A stretch of 64,000 bases of DNA, taken from NCBI GenBank assembly GCA_028571685.1, contig CM053146.1, positions 19,999,431 through 20,063,430 of the forward strand. Direction: 5' to 3'. This DNA comes from Heterohyrax brucei. Lineage: Eukaryota > Chordata > Mammalia > Hyracoidea > Procaviidae. Shown here piece by piece: positions 1 through 11,600 of the stretch (position 1 is the stretch's first letter; the number at the start of each line of letters is the position of its first letter). The position numbers and the translations under genes were made by a program. The notes beneath the pieces are model-generated. The model did no database searches. It saw nothing but the letters and a program-made list of their open reading frames with translations, and was not told where the DNA came from.

Positions 1-185
1 TGTCACAGTGGTTAAGAACTCAGTTACTAACCGAAAGGTCAGCAGTTCAAATCCGTCAGTCACTCAGCAAGAGAAAGATGTTGTAGTTTGCAACTGTGGG
101 AACTCTGTGAGGAAGTTCTACTCTGTCCTAAAGTGTTATTATGAGTTGGAATCAACTTGAGGCAATAGATTTGGGTTTTTAGTTT
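1..185 (+). repeat. AfroSINE, 5' end cut by window edge
   Basis: A tRNA-like head (cagtggttaagaactcag), a middle block with aactctgtgaggaagttc and the 3' block gagttggaatcaacttgagg follow in the order seen in the better preserved copy at 41257-41414. Many substitutions indicate an old copy. The window starts inside the element. Confidence 0.85.
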
Positions 186-199
186 ACAGTAGTTGTAAA

Positions 200-405
200 G
201 AGAACTAGTACCTCAGCCATTAAATGCTGAGCTGCTAATTGAAATGCTGGTGGTTTAAGCTATTCAGTGGTTCTACTGGAGAAAAACCTGACAATCTACT
301 CCCATAAAAATCACAGCCTGGAAACACTTTGGGGGTAGTTCTGCCTTGTCACATGGCATCATTATAAGCCAAAATCAACATGACACCTAACAGTAATAAC
401 AACTG
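200..405 (+). repeat. AfroSINE, longer variant with acaacaac-type tail
   Basis: This variant carries an extra central block (gaaaaacctgacaatctact) between the head and the cacatggcatc block. It ends in a gacacctaacagtaataac tail. The same tail type ends the RTE LINE at 18445, which points to RTE-driven mobilisation. The 300 bases that follow (406-703) include an A-rich stretch near 567-575 and probably the 5' UTR of the pseudogene below. Confidence 0.75.
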
Positions 406-703
406 TGATTATGCTGGAGAATATTTGGTAAGAAATGCACAAATATGTTCAGGGGTGATGGAGCACTAAGGTGGTGATATAGTCCCAAGCGGTTCAGGTA
501 AAAAGAAGTCTTTGTATTGGACTTTTGATTTTCCTATAAGTTGGTGACTTCATGACTGTTTTAAAATAAAAAAAAGGTTTACATTTAAAAATGAAAGCAA
601 AATTAAGAATTTTTCAGAGGTGAGGGCCATGTGCATTAGATGAGGCTGCACACACTGGTAACTGCAGCAGAAGCAGCAGCATTTAGAAGAGACACAAAAC
701 TGG

Positions 704-1735
<1,032 letters not shown>

Positions 1736-2117
1736 GAGGGCTACAGAGATTACCGTTAGACCAAGTTGTGAAGCTCTACCATGGACAGTGTTAATTTACA
1801 GGAACCCAGACAGGAAACACCAAAACCCAGAGAATGAAGGTTGGAGATAGATTGGGGGATGAATATTTCAGTTGAATCCTTCATGCTGGATGGTTCTTGA
1901 TATTGTACTGCCTATACCAGTTCATGAATGCCCAAGATACAATAGGACCCAAACACAGGCCCACTCAGACTGGACATGCTGTGTTCACATGGCTGATGAA
2001 TGTGATCCTCCACTGACTGTGACTGCAGTTCTGCATGAAAGACTTGAGGCTCTCAAAGCCATGGAGTCACCACTGCCATATCTCTCTATCCATCTATCTG
2101 CCTCTCTCTGTGAAGCT
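1736..2117 (+). other. Probable 3' UTR remnant of the FAM118B retrocopy
   Basis: This stretch directly follows the pseudogene stop codon and shows no repeat I recognise. By position it is probably the parent mRNA 3' UTR. The AfroSINE at 2118 then begins, so the original 3' end and tail are obscured. An alignment to the parent mRNA would settle it. Confidence 0.4.
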
Positions 2118-2268
2118 TGTTGCCATTGAGTCAATTCTGACTCATAGTGACTCTGTAAGACAGAGGAGAACAGCTCTATGGCATTTCCAAGAATCACCTA
2201 GTGGTTTCCAACTGCCAGCCTTTTGGTTAGCTGCCAAACACTTAACCACTACGCTACCAGGGTTTCCA
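2118..2268 (-). repeat. AfroSINE (reverse)
   Basis: Read in reverse, the copy runs ggaaaccctggtagcgtagt, aaccaaaag, then gactcatagtgactctgtaa in the 3' half and gtcaattctgactcata close to the tail. All blocks are present in the right order. Confidence 0.9.
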
Positions 2269-2339
2269 TATTTAGATATAAGAAGTAAAAGTGATACATA
2301 TTTGTGTGTGTAACACATACAGCAGAAAAGAATAAAAGT

Positions 2340-3389
2340 TTAAAGAAAAAAATTGGATACATTTTTTTAAAAAGTAAGATGGTAGATTTAAACTTCATTC
2401 AACATTAAAAGACACAGATTGCTAGACTGAATTAAAAAAAAGTCAAGTGCTGTTCATGAAAAATACTTAAAATATGAGTACACAGAAAGATAGATGGTAA
2501 AAGCTAAACCATGCAAACTCTAACCAAGTGAAATATTTCTCTATTAATATCAGAAGAAGTTGACTTTAAACCTATAAGCATTAATGTAGATAAGGAATGA
2601 CATTGCATAGTGGTAAGATGGTTAATTCAACAGGAAGAGATAACGGTCATGAATTTGTATGCACCTAATAACAGAGCCTCAAAATATATGAAGCACAAAA
2701 ATAAAAATAAAAGAGAAAGAGACAAATAAGCAAATCTGTAACTACATTTGGGGATTTTAGCAAATCTCTCTCAGCAGTCAATTGGAAAAAACAAAAGCAA
2801 ACAGATAAAAAGCCACTAAGAATATTAAAAAATGACAGACATAATTAATCAATTTAACTTAACAGCCATTTATAGAACACTAAGCAATCAGAGCATGCAC
2901 ATTCTTTTTGAGTGCATGTTTACCAAAACAGAATATGTGCTGGACCGTAACACAAGTCTTAGCAATTTCAGAAGATGAAATCATGCTATGATATGATCAA
3001 AGAGGAACTGAACTAGAAATGAAATAAATAAACAAGCAAATAAATAAATAAAAGGTTATTGGAAACCCCAAGTATTTGGACGCTGAATGGAACACTTCTA
3101 AGTAACTGATAGGCTGAGGAAATTAGAAAATGTTTTGAACTGAATGAAAGTGAAAATAGTATGTTTAGACATTCCAAGAAGAGCCAAAGCACTGATTAGA
3201 AAGAAATCTACAACTTTAAATGAATATATATTACAACAGAGAAATGTTTGGAAACAAGTTATTTGAGTTTCTGTCTCAAGAAGTTACAATAACATAAACC
3301 CAAGGAAATACGATAGAAGGAAATAATGAAAGCAAGAACCCAAATCAAGGAAATCTAAAGCAATCATACAACAGAAAGTTAGAAACAAA
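2340..3389 (+). repeat. Old L1 LINE, ORF2 endonuclease region (first segment)
   Basis: Decayed ORF2 endonuclease sequence is recognisable from atttgtatgcacctaataac (about 2654) and gggattttagcaaatctctc (about 2751), which match L1 blocks preceding and covering the catalytic GDFN segment. No frame stays open for long. It continues after the younger L1 at 3398-4874, because the sequence on the far side (4883 on) carries on the same ORF2. Confidence 0.75.
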
Positions 3390-3397
3390 ACATTAGG
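3390..3397 (+). repeat. Target-site duplication, left copy
   Basis: The bases acattagg occur here and again at 4875-4882, directly flanking the young truncated L1. The wider context (gaaacaaaacattagg against agaacacattagg) supports a longer imperfect duplication. Confidence 0.65.
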
Positions 3398-4874
3398 AAA
3401 TGGTGGAGAGGCTGTGGAGAAAGTGGAACCCTCCTATACTGTTGGTGGGATTGCAAAATGGTCCAGCCTCTTTGGAAAGCAATCTGGCGCTTCCTTAAAC
3501 AAACGGACATCAATATACCATTTGACCCAGTAATTCTACTACTTGGAATATATCCTACAGAATCAAGGCCTTTCACACCAAGGGACACATGCACCAGAAT
3601 GTTTATCGCAGCACAGTCGACGATAGCAAAAAGATGGAATCAACCCAGATGCCCAACAACAGAAGAATGGATAGGTGAACTATGGTACATATACTCAATG
3701 GAGCACTACGTAATGATAAAGAATAACGATGATCCCAGGAAACATCTCCTAACCTGGTTTCCACTGGAAAACATTAGGTTGAGTGAAAGTAGTCAGCGAC
3801 AAAGGGACAAGTACTGTATGAGACTTCTACGATAAGATCTCAAAAACAGACATGTGTGTAGAAGAAAAGACTCTTTGACAGCTGCAAGGGAGGGGAGGGA
3901 GAGAGGAAGACGGGGGAGGGTTTGTTTAGAAAGTTGCTAGAAATCTGGTTGGGAGAAAGTGGTGATAGCACACATTAGAAACAAGAACAACATTAAGCGG
4001 ACTTCAGCATAACTTGAATACTCCTTCCATGTTAACCCAATATTGCAAGGATAGAGTAGCTGGGGCGGGGGTCAGGGGACCACGCTCTTAGGTGAAATCG
4101 AGGTCAACTGGCACAACTAGCATTTTGTTAGGAGAGCTCTCTGCACCTCACATTGCTGAGTGGCGTCTGGGGTCTTCAAAGCTGCCAAGCTGCCATCCGA
4201 GGACACAGCAAATGGTCCCAACTCAGCAGGAACAGATGCTCACCGAGGACCAAAATGACATGCGGTAAAGACAACCTAGAAGACAGAGAGACCCACAAGA
4301 GTGGGTGTCTACATCGATTTGGGACCGGAAGAACCGGATGGTGCCCGGCCACCACCAGTGACAGCCACGATGGAGCTCACAGAGAGAGTCTCAGCGGCAA
4401 CACAAGAATAAAAAGGGGTGCATCTGAGATCTCCACTAAAAGACCTCAATTGATGGTCCAGCGGTTTCCGGGTTCCCCTGAGAGCATGGCCCCTGGCCCT
4501 GATGCTGCCCTTATCCATAAATTATAATGAAGGTCCACTCTTTGGACAGGAATGGATTGTACTTGGCAATGCAGAGCGATCATATATTGGATGCACTTTA
4601 TGGTTCTGTACATCTATAAGATATCATCCTGCTGACCTCTGGCTGGAGGAAGGAGAGTGGGTGGAGAGGAGTGGAAAGGAGGCTGTTGGGAGGATGAGAC
4701 ATGTATGGAGCAGAGAGGAATAGTGTGCTGTCACCGGACAGGGAGAGCAGTGGAAGCTGCATATCGGTGGGCATGTAAAGTTATACAGGAATGTACATTT
4801 TCACTCAGTCATGTTAAATAAAAAATAAAAAAATTAAAAAATAAAAAAAGAGAATAAAAAAATAAAATAAGAAC
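3398..4874 (+). mobile_element. 5'-truncated young L1 (ORF2 C-terminus and 3' UTR)
   Basis: This copy aligns by eye, block for block, with the 3' end of the full-length L1 at about 55920-57355. The ORF2 C-terminal frame is open from 3458 to the natural stop at 3833-3835, giving 125 residues with IPFDPVILLLGIYPTESRPF-type sequence. The 3' UTR has a G-rich polypurine stretch (3888-3920), and the copy ends in an A-rich tail after about 4815. It is inserted in the older L1 with an 8-bp duplication. Too short to be mobile. Confidence 0.9.
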
Positions 4875-4882
4875 ACATTAGG

Positions 4883-4967
4883 TTATTTAAAATATAATGA
4901 AATTGATAAACCCCAAGATAAAAACAAAAGATAACAGAAATTATCAATGTCAGCATTGAAAAAGGGG
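4883..4967 (+). repeat. Old L1 LINE, second segment
   Basis: The ORF2 sequence around ataatgaaattgataaaccc resumes immediately after the target duplication of the younger L1. It belongs to the same element as 2340-3389. Confidence 0.65.
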
Positions 4968-5125
4968 CTGTTACTAAGGTTCTCTTTGGCTGCTAACCAA
5001 AAGGTTAGCAGTTCTAATCTACCAAGCACTCCTTGGAAACTCTGTGGAGCAGTTTTACTCTGTCTTGTAGCATTGCTATAAATCAGAATTGACTCAGTGG
5101 CCGTGGGTTTGGTTTTGGTATAGAT
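4968..5125 (+). repeat. AfroSINE inside the old L1
   Basis: The blocks ggctgctaaccaaaaggtta, ccttggaaactctgtggagc and gaattgactcagtggccgtg follow in the standard order, ending in ggtttggttttgg. The 5' head is shortened. Confidence 0.88.
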
Positions 5126-5533
5126 AGTAAAAGATTCAAAAAAGGTGATTATCCCACAAATAAAAAAAAGGATAAGAAAATTCCTTGAAAAACACTACTT
5201 ACCAACATTGACACAAGAGTAAATAGAAAAAACTGGAAAGTTCAGTAACTAGTAAATAAATTGAATTTGCAACTGAAAACCTGACCACAGAGAAAACCAC
5301 TCAGATGACTTCAACATTAAATTCTTCCAAATATTTAAAGAAAAAATAATAGCAATCTTCCATAACATGTTCAGAGGATACCAAAGAGGGAACAATTTCC
5401 AACTTATTTTATGGGGCAGCATTATGCAGCTCCTAAAACCTAATAAGGCTGTTGTTAAGAAAGAATATTACAGGTTCATATCTCTAGGAAGCTATTCTCA
5501 AAATACAAAATAAGGGCAATTTGGATCTAGTAA
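5126..5533 (+). repeat. Old L1 LINE, third segment
   Basis: This is decayed L1 ORF2 between the endonuclease and reverse transcriptase regions. Blocks such as acattaaattcttccaaata and atctctaggaagc are typical of the region just before the polymerase core. No open frame survives. Confidence 0.65.
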
Positions 5534-5697
5534 TGGAAACCCTTGTGGCGTAGTGGTTAAATGCTATGGCGGCTAACGAACAGCTCAGCAGTTCATATCT
5601 ACCAGGCACTCCTTGGAAGTTCTACAGGCCAGTTCTACACTGTCATATGGGGCTGCTATGAGTTCTTATCGACTTGATGGCAGTGGTTTTGGTTTAA
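5534..5697 (+). repeat. AfroSINE inside the old L1
   Basis: The copy starts tggaaacccttgtggcgtag and contains ggttaaatgctatggcggct, ccttggaagttctacaggcc and gacttgatggcagtggtttt. All functional blocks are recognisable. Confidence 0.9.
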
Positions 5698-6390
5698 TGT
5701 ATAAAAAAGATAATATGTCATAACCAAATGGAGTTTATTCCAGGAATGCAAAGCTGGTCCAGCTTTAGAAAATCAATCGGTGTAATCTACTGCATTAGCA
5801 GAATAAAGGGAGCAAAAAAAGAAAGAAAACCAATACATGTAGAAAAATCATTTGACAAAATTCAACACTCATTTATGATAATAAAAAAAAACTCAGGGAT
5901 GAAAGAAAACTTCCCTAATTTGTTAAAAGTTTGTTTATTTTTAAACAGTGCCGTACAATCAATATCATATTGAATGGTAAAATATTGAACACTTTCACTC
6001 TAAGGCTGAGAACATTTGCTAACTCCACTTCTATTCAACTTTATACCAAAAGTCCTAGCTAGTGCCAAAAGGCAAAAAGCAAACAAAAAATGAACCAAAC
6101 AAAACAATAAAGTGAAATGAAAGGCATATCATTTGCAAAGGAAGAAGTTAAATAGTATTTATTTAGCTGTAGCATGATTTATATATGTAGAATACCCAAG
6201 AGACAAGCAAAAGAAACAAGCAATTAGAATTAATAACTAAATTAGGAAGGTGGTTGTATATAAGATAATATAAATAAATCAATTGATTTACTGCATATGA
6301 CAAACAAATTACTGGGAAATGAATTTAAACAAAGCAAAGACATGGAAATTAGCACCACAAAATGAAATGCATAGGAATAAATGAAAGGAG
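5698..6390 (+). repeat. Old L1 LINE, reverse transcriptase segment
   Basis: The 81-residue frame 5728-5973 begins MEFIPGMQSW and continues with KSFDKIQHSF. These are the L1 reverse transcriptase blocks preceding and containing motif A. Decayed sequence follows to the insertion point of an LTR at 6391, and the same L1 resumes at 7323. Confidence 0.8.
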
Positions 6391-7322
6391 TGTTGCATTG
6401 AATTATAGCTTCCAAAAATATGTGCTGTAAACGCTAACCCCTGTACCTACGGTTATAATCTTATTTGGGAATTGGTTTTCCTTGTTGTGTTAGGATGTCA
6501 TATCAGTGTAGGATATGTTTTAAAACAATCACCTTTGAGATATAAAAACAGCAGATTAGGCACAGAGCAACAATGAGAGAGGCAGAAAGATATGAGATGT
6601 GACAATTAAGTCTGCAAACTTAATTGTCCTAATGCTACATACCTCGTATCTGAATATTACTATAGTCATCTTCTAAGTACTCCACTTGGGAAGCTGTGCA
6701 CTGACTCCAGTGCCTAGTCCACATCAAAACAATTTTAGAACTCTTTCTGGAATGGCTGTTGTGTACAGTGGCACAGTGGCAAGTCCACAAACTTAATTGT
6801 ATAGTTGTTTGTGGTGGAGTTTTTAGCCAGTAAACAAATAACTGTATTGGAACACCCTCCCTACTCACCTGATCTGGCCACCAATGGCTTTTTTCTTTAC
6901 TCAAAGATAAAGGAAATATTGAAAAGAAGACATTTTGATGACATTCAGGACATCAAAGGTAATATGACGACAGCTCTGATGGCCATTCCAGAAAAAGAGT
7001 TCCAAGATTGCTGGTCTCAGTGCATAGCTTCTCAACAGGAGTACTTCCAAAGTGACCTTGGTGATGCTCGATAATGAGACATGTAGCACTTTTTTTAGGA
7101 TGAGTTCATGAACTTAATTGCAAGACTGTGCAGATGCCTTGCCACTTGGAGGTGGCCAAGGAACTTACAAACAGAAGCTGACAGAGACAGAAAGCCTTCC
7201 CCCAGATCCAGCAGCCTACATTTGGACTTCTAGTTTCCTACACTGTGAGAATATAAATTTCTGTTGGTCAAAGTCACTCACTTGTGGTGTTTTTGCTACA
7301 GCAGGGCTAGATAACTAAGGCA
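6391..7322 (+). mobile_element. MaLR-like LTR, split by a mariner derivative
   Basis: The 5' half (6391-6590) starts tgttgcattgaattatagct. The 3' half (about 7133-7322) has cctacatttggacttctagt, a polyadenylation-like gagaatataaatttctg and the terminus gctagataactaaggca. The shape matches the LTRs at 8248, 13565 and 20204. The part in between (6591-7132) is a mariner insertion. I see no clear target duplication, so the outer limits are approximate. Confidence 0.7.
6591..7132 (+). mobile_element. Foldback mariner derivative, copy 1
   Basis: The right part (about 6805-7074, an open frame of 89 residues) encodes the C-terminus of a mariner transposase, with LEHPPYSPDLA and IPEKEFQDC. The left arm (about 6601-6775) is an inverted copy of the same 3' end, including a start gacaattaagtctgcaaact that mirrors the end gttcatgaacttaattgc. 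The catalytic part of the transposase is absent, so the element cannot move itself. The copy at 48335-48893 has the same layout and the same internal junction. Confidence 0.8.
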
Positions 7323-8247
7323 ATGTGCATGACCTTTCCATAGCAAACTACAAAACACTGCTGAGAGAAATTAAAGAAGACCTAGCTAAATGGAGAAATA
7401 TACCATGTTCACGTATGGAAGGCTAAATGTTGTTAAGATGTCAGTTCTCCCAAAAGTGATCTGTAGAGTCAATCATATCCCAGGTAAAATTCAAGATGAT
7501 TTCCTTTTGTGGAAATTAATTCTAAAATTTATATAAAAACAAATGGGTCAGAATAGTCAAGACAACCTTGAAGTAGACAGACAAATTCTACAAAGTCATA
7601 CTATAAAGTTGCTGTAATTAAGACAGTGTAGGATTGGCAGGAGAAAGACAAAAAGACATGAAGAACAATATAGAGTCCAGAAATAGTTCTATACGTGTAT
7701 GAAACGATTCTCTTTTCAGTTAATTGTGCTGACTAACTATATATCCAATATTGAATAAAAGGAACCTTGGCCCCTCCCTCACAAGATATGTAACAGTTTG
7801 TCTGAGATGGATCACAAACAGAAAGATAAACAATAAAATTCCTAGCAGAAAATATAGGAGGATAGCTTCATGGCTTTGGGGTCTATTAATGTTTCTCAAG
7901 CACTAAATAACACTGGGTGAACATAACATTAGATAAACAGAAGAATCAATAAATTGAACTTTTTTTTAATTAAGAGTTTCTTTGCATCAAAAGACAACAA
8001 ACACCGAGAGAGTAAAAAGACAAGTCATAGACTGGGAAAAGACATTTGCAATATAACACCAAGCAAGGTCCTTTACCTAAAACTGACACATACTAACCAA
8101 AAATGGGGCACACTTGAGCAGGCAGTTCACAAAAATGGATATTGTAAAAGTTAATCATAGCGTGAAAAGATGTTCAACATCAGGGAACAATGAGATATCA
8201 CTATGTATGTAGCAGAATGACTAAAATGCAAAAGACGAGGATGTGCA
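7323..8247 (+). repeat. Old L1 LINE, ORF2 distal segment
   Basis: The blocks atgacctttccatagcaaac, aaattaaagaagacctagct and ccatgttcacgtatggaagg are typical of L1 ORF2 downstream of the polymerase core. The segment continues 5698-6390 across the inserted LTR. Confidence 0.8.
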
Positions 8248-8740
8248 TGTCACGAATTGAATTGTGTTCCCTAAGACATGTATAGTCATTTGGATGGGCA
8301 AAGATTCCTAGTATTGTGTGATGGTCCTATGCTCCAAGCCCTGGCACTATGATGTTAATGAGGGAGGATGGGTATCAGTTGTGCTGGTGGGGCAGGATTC
8401 AATGTATAAGATTGTGTTATGCCTTTAGGCAATCTCTTGGGACAGAAGGGAAAAGGAAACCAACAAAGAGTTGAGGACCTCATTCCATCATGAAAGAAGG
8501 AGTGTGGGGAGCAAAGCCTGCCCTTTAGACCTGAGTCTCTGTGCTTCAGAAGTTCCCAGTCCCGGGGAAAATTGACTACAAGGACCTTCCTCCTTAGCTA
8601 ACAGAAAAAGACTTCCCCTGGAGCTGATGCCCTGAATTTGGACTTTTAGTCTACTGGACTATAATGCAATAAAATTTCTCATTGCTAAAGCCATCCATTT
8701 GTGGTATTTCTGTTAATAGTGGCACCAGATAACTAAGAAA
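8248..8740 (+). mobile_element. Solo MaLR-like LTR
   Basis: It starts tgtcacgaattgaattgtgt and ends agataactaagaaa. The flanks gtgca (8243-8247) and gtgga (8741-8745) form a 5-bp duplication with one mismatch, as expected for ERVL/MaLR integration. A polyadenylation-type aataaa lies near 8670. No internal sequence is attached, so this is a solo LTR, lying inside the old L1. Confidence 0.8.
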
Positions 8741-8890
8741 GTGGAGCAATAGAACTCTATTACATTGTTAGTGGGAAAGTAAATTGGTATAACCACTTCA
8801 GAAAACTGGTAGACATTCTCTACTAAAGCTTTACATGCTAACCCTATAGGACAAAAATTTCACTTTGAATTATATATATGTACACATAGG
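8741..8890 (+). repeat. Old L1 LINE, ORF2 C-terminal segment
   Basis: The sequence agaactctattacattgtta with ggtataaccacttcagaaaa matches the part of L1 ORF2 that in the younger copies reads as cctacactgttggtggg and the following blocks. Confidence 0.65.
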
Positions 8891-9146
8891 TGTTGTTAGG
8901 TGCCGTCTGATCACTTTCAACTCAGCAACCTTATTTACAACAGAATGAAACATTGCTTGGTCCTGCACCACCTTCACCATCATTGTTATGCTTGAGTCCC
9001 TTGTTTCAGCCACCTTGTTATGCTACAGCCCACTGTTGCTCTCACCGTGTCAGTCCAACTCAGTGAGGGTTTTCCTGTTTTTTGATAACCCTCTACTATA
9101 CCAGGCATGATGTCTATCACAGAGACTGATCCCTCTTGATAAGTAT
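8891..9146 (-). mobile_element. RTE LINE 3' end fragment
   Basis: Read in reverse, the fragment matches 18200-18445 of the long RTE copy, including gatcagtctctgtgatagac against the region near 18245. It ends gatcagacggcacctaacaa. Only the last ~250 bp are present, the usual result of 5' truncation. Confidence 0.75.
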
Positions 9147-10090
9147 GCTGAAGAGAAATAAATGCATATTTCCATCAGAATACACATTCAGATGTTCAGC
9201 ATGACTTTATCTATATAGCCAAATGGAAATGATCTGTCTTTTCATCAATGATAAAGTGGACAAATCAGTTGTGATGTATTAATGAATTGCACACTACAGA
9301 GCAATAAAAAACAGATATGCTGAATAAAAGAAATTAGATACAGGAGTGTATGGTATAGGATTGCATTCATATGAAATTCAGTTTGGGGTAAAACTAACTG
9401 ATGGTGATTAGTTTTATCACTGGGTGGATGGGAAGGGACTAGGAGAAATCTCTGAATAATGAGAATGTTCTGCATCTTGACCTGGTAAGACACAGGTGTG
9501 TACATGTGCAGAAGGTCACCAAGCAGTACTTATTTGCATAAATAGGTATGTGCTTTATCATGTTTGTTGTACCAGGAAAAATTTTGGGAAGAGGCTATTT
9601 GGATTTATTCTTAAAAGAATTATGTGGAACAAATTTGAATTGTAAAACTTTCACTCAATCACAATTAAAAAAAAAAGAACTATGTTGAGGTCAATTTTAC
9701 ACTATAAAAAATAGACTGAGGAAACCAAACAACTGAATGTGACACACCCCCTTTTCTTTGAAGCTTGTTAAAAACAGCGTCTTTGAAAGACATTTTGAGG
9801 TAAGTGGGGAAATCTGAAGTTGAAGTGGACACTTCACGGACGTGAGTTGTAGACTGGTGCTTCCATTGGATACCACATATGCAATCTTTGAAAACACCTA
9901 AGATAATGCTCTACTATTTATTCATGCACACATGCATAGAAAGTATAAAAATCTGGACACACCAAAGTTGGGATAGCGGTTTCCTCTAAGGATGGGAAAG
10001 TTATGTTAAGGGAGGGGAAAGGATCTGAGGAGGAATACAAATGGGGCTTCCATTGTTCCTGCAATGCTTTGTTTCTTTGTAAAAAAACTG
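9147..10090 (+). repeat. Old L1 LINE 3' end and neighbouring L1 tail
   Basis: The sequence 9147-9535 resembles an L1 3' end. A separate L1 tail with aaactttcactcaatcacaa followed by an A-run ends near 9685. From 9900 to 10090 further 3'-UTR-like sequence appears (gatagcggtttcctctaagg and a late atgctttgtttctttg). I cannot assign 9690-9900. Confidence 0.5.
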
Positions 10091-10485
10091 GAAGCAAACA
10101 TTGCTGTAACTATCACCACTGAGCAGGTGGTAACTGGACGTCTGCTACTGTGTTCTTGGCACTTCTGTGTAGTTGTAAAATTTCTCATTATAGAACAGAG
10201 ATGGAATTATTGTCCTTGACAAGCCTGAAGAGCAGACTTAGTATGAGAAAGTCTCAGTATGGAAGGGGTGGGCGGATCATGAGAAGGCAGGGTCTCAGAG
10301 CTAAGCAGGGAGGAATAGCAGGATACTTAAATCTGGGGGGATGCTTCCTGGGGAGAGGCTGAAAAGGTCTTCCCTTAAGAATCATCATGCCACTGCTGTA
10401 ATGCTGTGCTTCCCTCAGCTCTCCATCCCGTCATCCTTCTGACCTGTCTACTAAGAACTTATCAAAATACAAACAACACAAACAC
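10091..10485. other. Unassigned sequence
   Basis: I recognise no repeat, RNA gene or coding signal here. A few short frames exist but have no protein-like composition. Confidence 0.5.
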
Positions 10486-10636
10486 CCATCTCCACCCAGT
10501 TGATTCAAACTTACAATGTGCCATTCACAGTGGAGCTACACCATACGGTTTCCAAGGAACACCTGGTGGTTTTAACTGCCAACCTTTTAGTTAACAGGCT
10601 TAACTCGTACTCGTTACACTACCAGGATTTCCCAGT
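10486..10636 (-). repeat. AfroSINE (reverse)
   Basis: Reverse reading gives gggaaatcctggtagtgtaa at the head, ccttggaaaccgtatggtgt in the middle and tttgaatcaactgggtgg at the 3' end. Confidence 0.85.
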
Positions 10637-10731
10637 AACCTATCAAGGAAGTTGAATTTAAACAGGTAGGTCTGGTTTTCACATGCTGGCATGAACAAAT
10701 CCAGCCTTTGATTATCTGTCTCCTCCCAGTT

Positions 10732-10804
10732 TTGTCTAACATCCCAGCTTTGTTGTAGGATGTTAGACAAATGTTAGACAACCCTCTCGGTTGTCCAGAG
10801 AGGG
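10732..10804. other. Two adjacent perfect inverted repeats
   Basis: The arm ttgtctaacatcc (10732-10744) is exactly complementary to ggatgttagacaa (10758-10770) across a 13-nt loop. Then ccctctc (10782-10788) pairs with gagaggg (10798-10804) across 9 nt. The second hairpin overlaps an alternative one, gacaacc (10777-10783) with ggttgtc (10789-10795). No gene lies next to them, so a regulatory role is not supported. Confidence 0.85.
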
Positions 10805-11529
10805 TGAACAGCTTGTGCCAAGTCCTGACCAGAACAAAACTCCTTCCATGGTGTGCCAAAGAGCTTCTCTGGGCTGAGTGCCTTTGGTCAAGACGATTCC
10901 TCCTGGGGAGAGACTTGTTGCAGTTGACACTGTTACTGGACCATCAAGTCTTGTGTGGAAGGACACTAAGGCACAAGTGGGGCAAAAGACAAACTTCACT
11001 CGGCTGGCCAGTCAAAGGGGCTCGTTGAGGTCTGTGCTGCCAGATGACTCTCTGAGCAGCAAGCACAGGGGTTCACACACGGGGGGGATCAGACTAGGGC
11101 TGGGCTCTTCTCTGGGGCGTGTTCAGGGTCACGATCCGTCAGGATTAGTGGACAGCTCCTCTAATAATACTCATGTCATCTGGTTGATGCGTTGCACTTG
11201 TGGGGCAGCAGGGATGTAACAGAGGGCAAGTGGCAGCTTAGCTCTACCCAGCTGCCATCTGGTGGTCTCCTTCTGTGCTCGACATTCATCAGTTTCCCAC
11301 AGCAACACCAGTTAGGAGATTTTGTCAATCCCAGGTTGGGGTGTAAGTTATGAAAGAAGATTCAGAACTCACAGTAATTAGCAAATGGGCAATCCAAGTA
11401 TACGAGGGAGGGCTCATAGGTCCCCAGGAATAGCCTCTCAAAGTAAAAGTGCAATGTGTGAAAGAAACACAAGGATCACTAGTTTATTACCTATGAAGTC
11501 GGGGGAATGAGCTTCTCCACACACATGAA
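10805..11529. other. Unassigned sequence
   Basis: A 113-residue plus frame lies at 10878-11219, but its composition and lack of any recognised motif suggest chance. No repeat family is evident. Confidence 0.45.
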
Positions 11530-11600
11530 TATAGGAGACTGAATAATGGCTTCTCAAAGGTGCCCATGCCCTAGTCTCCACAAACCTGTGACTGTGTTAC
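11530..11600 (+). repeat. Fragment of an older MaLR (MLT1-like) LTR
   Basis: The sequence gactgaataatggcttctca followed by cccatgccctagtctccaca is the typical start of an MLT1-type LTR. It stops abruptly where the next LTR begins at 11601. Confidence 0.6.

Noticed and set aside
10732-10804. Rho-independent terminator or riboswitch
   Set aside because: These are bacterial features. The genome is mammalian and no U-run follows the stems.
10878-11219. 113-residue frame as a possible gene
   Set aside because: No motif, no second exon signals and an arbitrary start. The length is within chance for GC-richer DNA.
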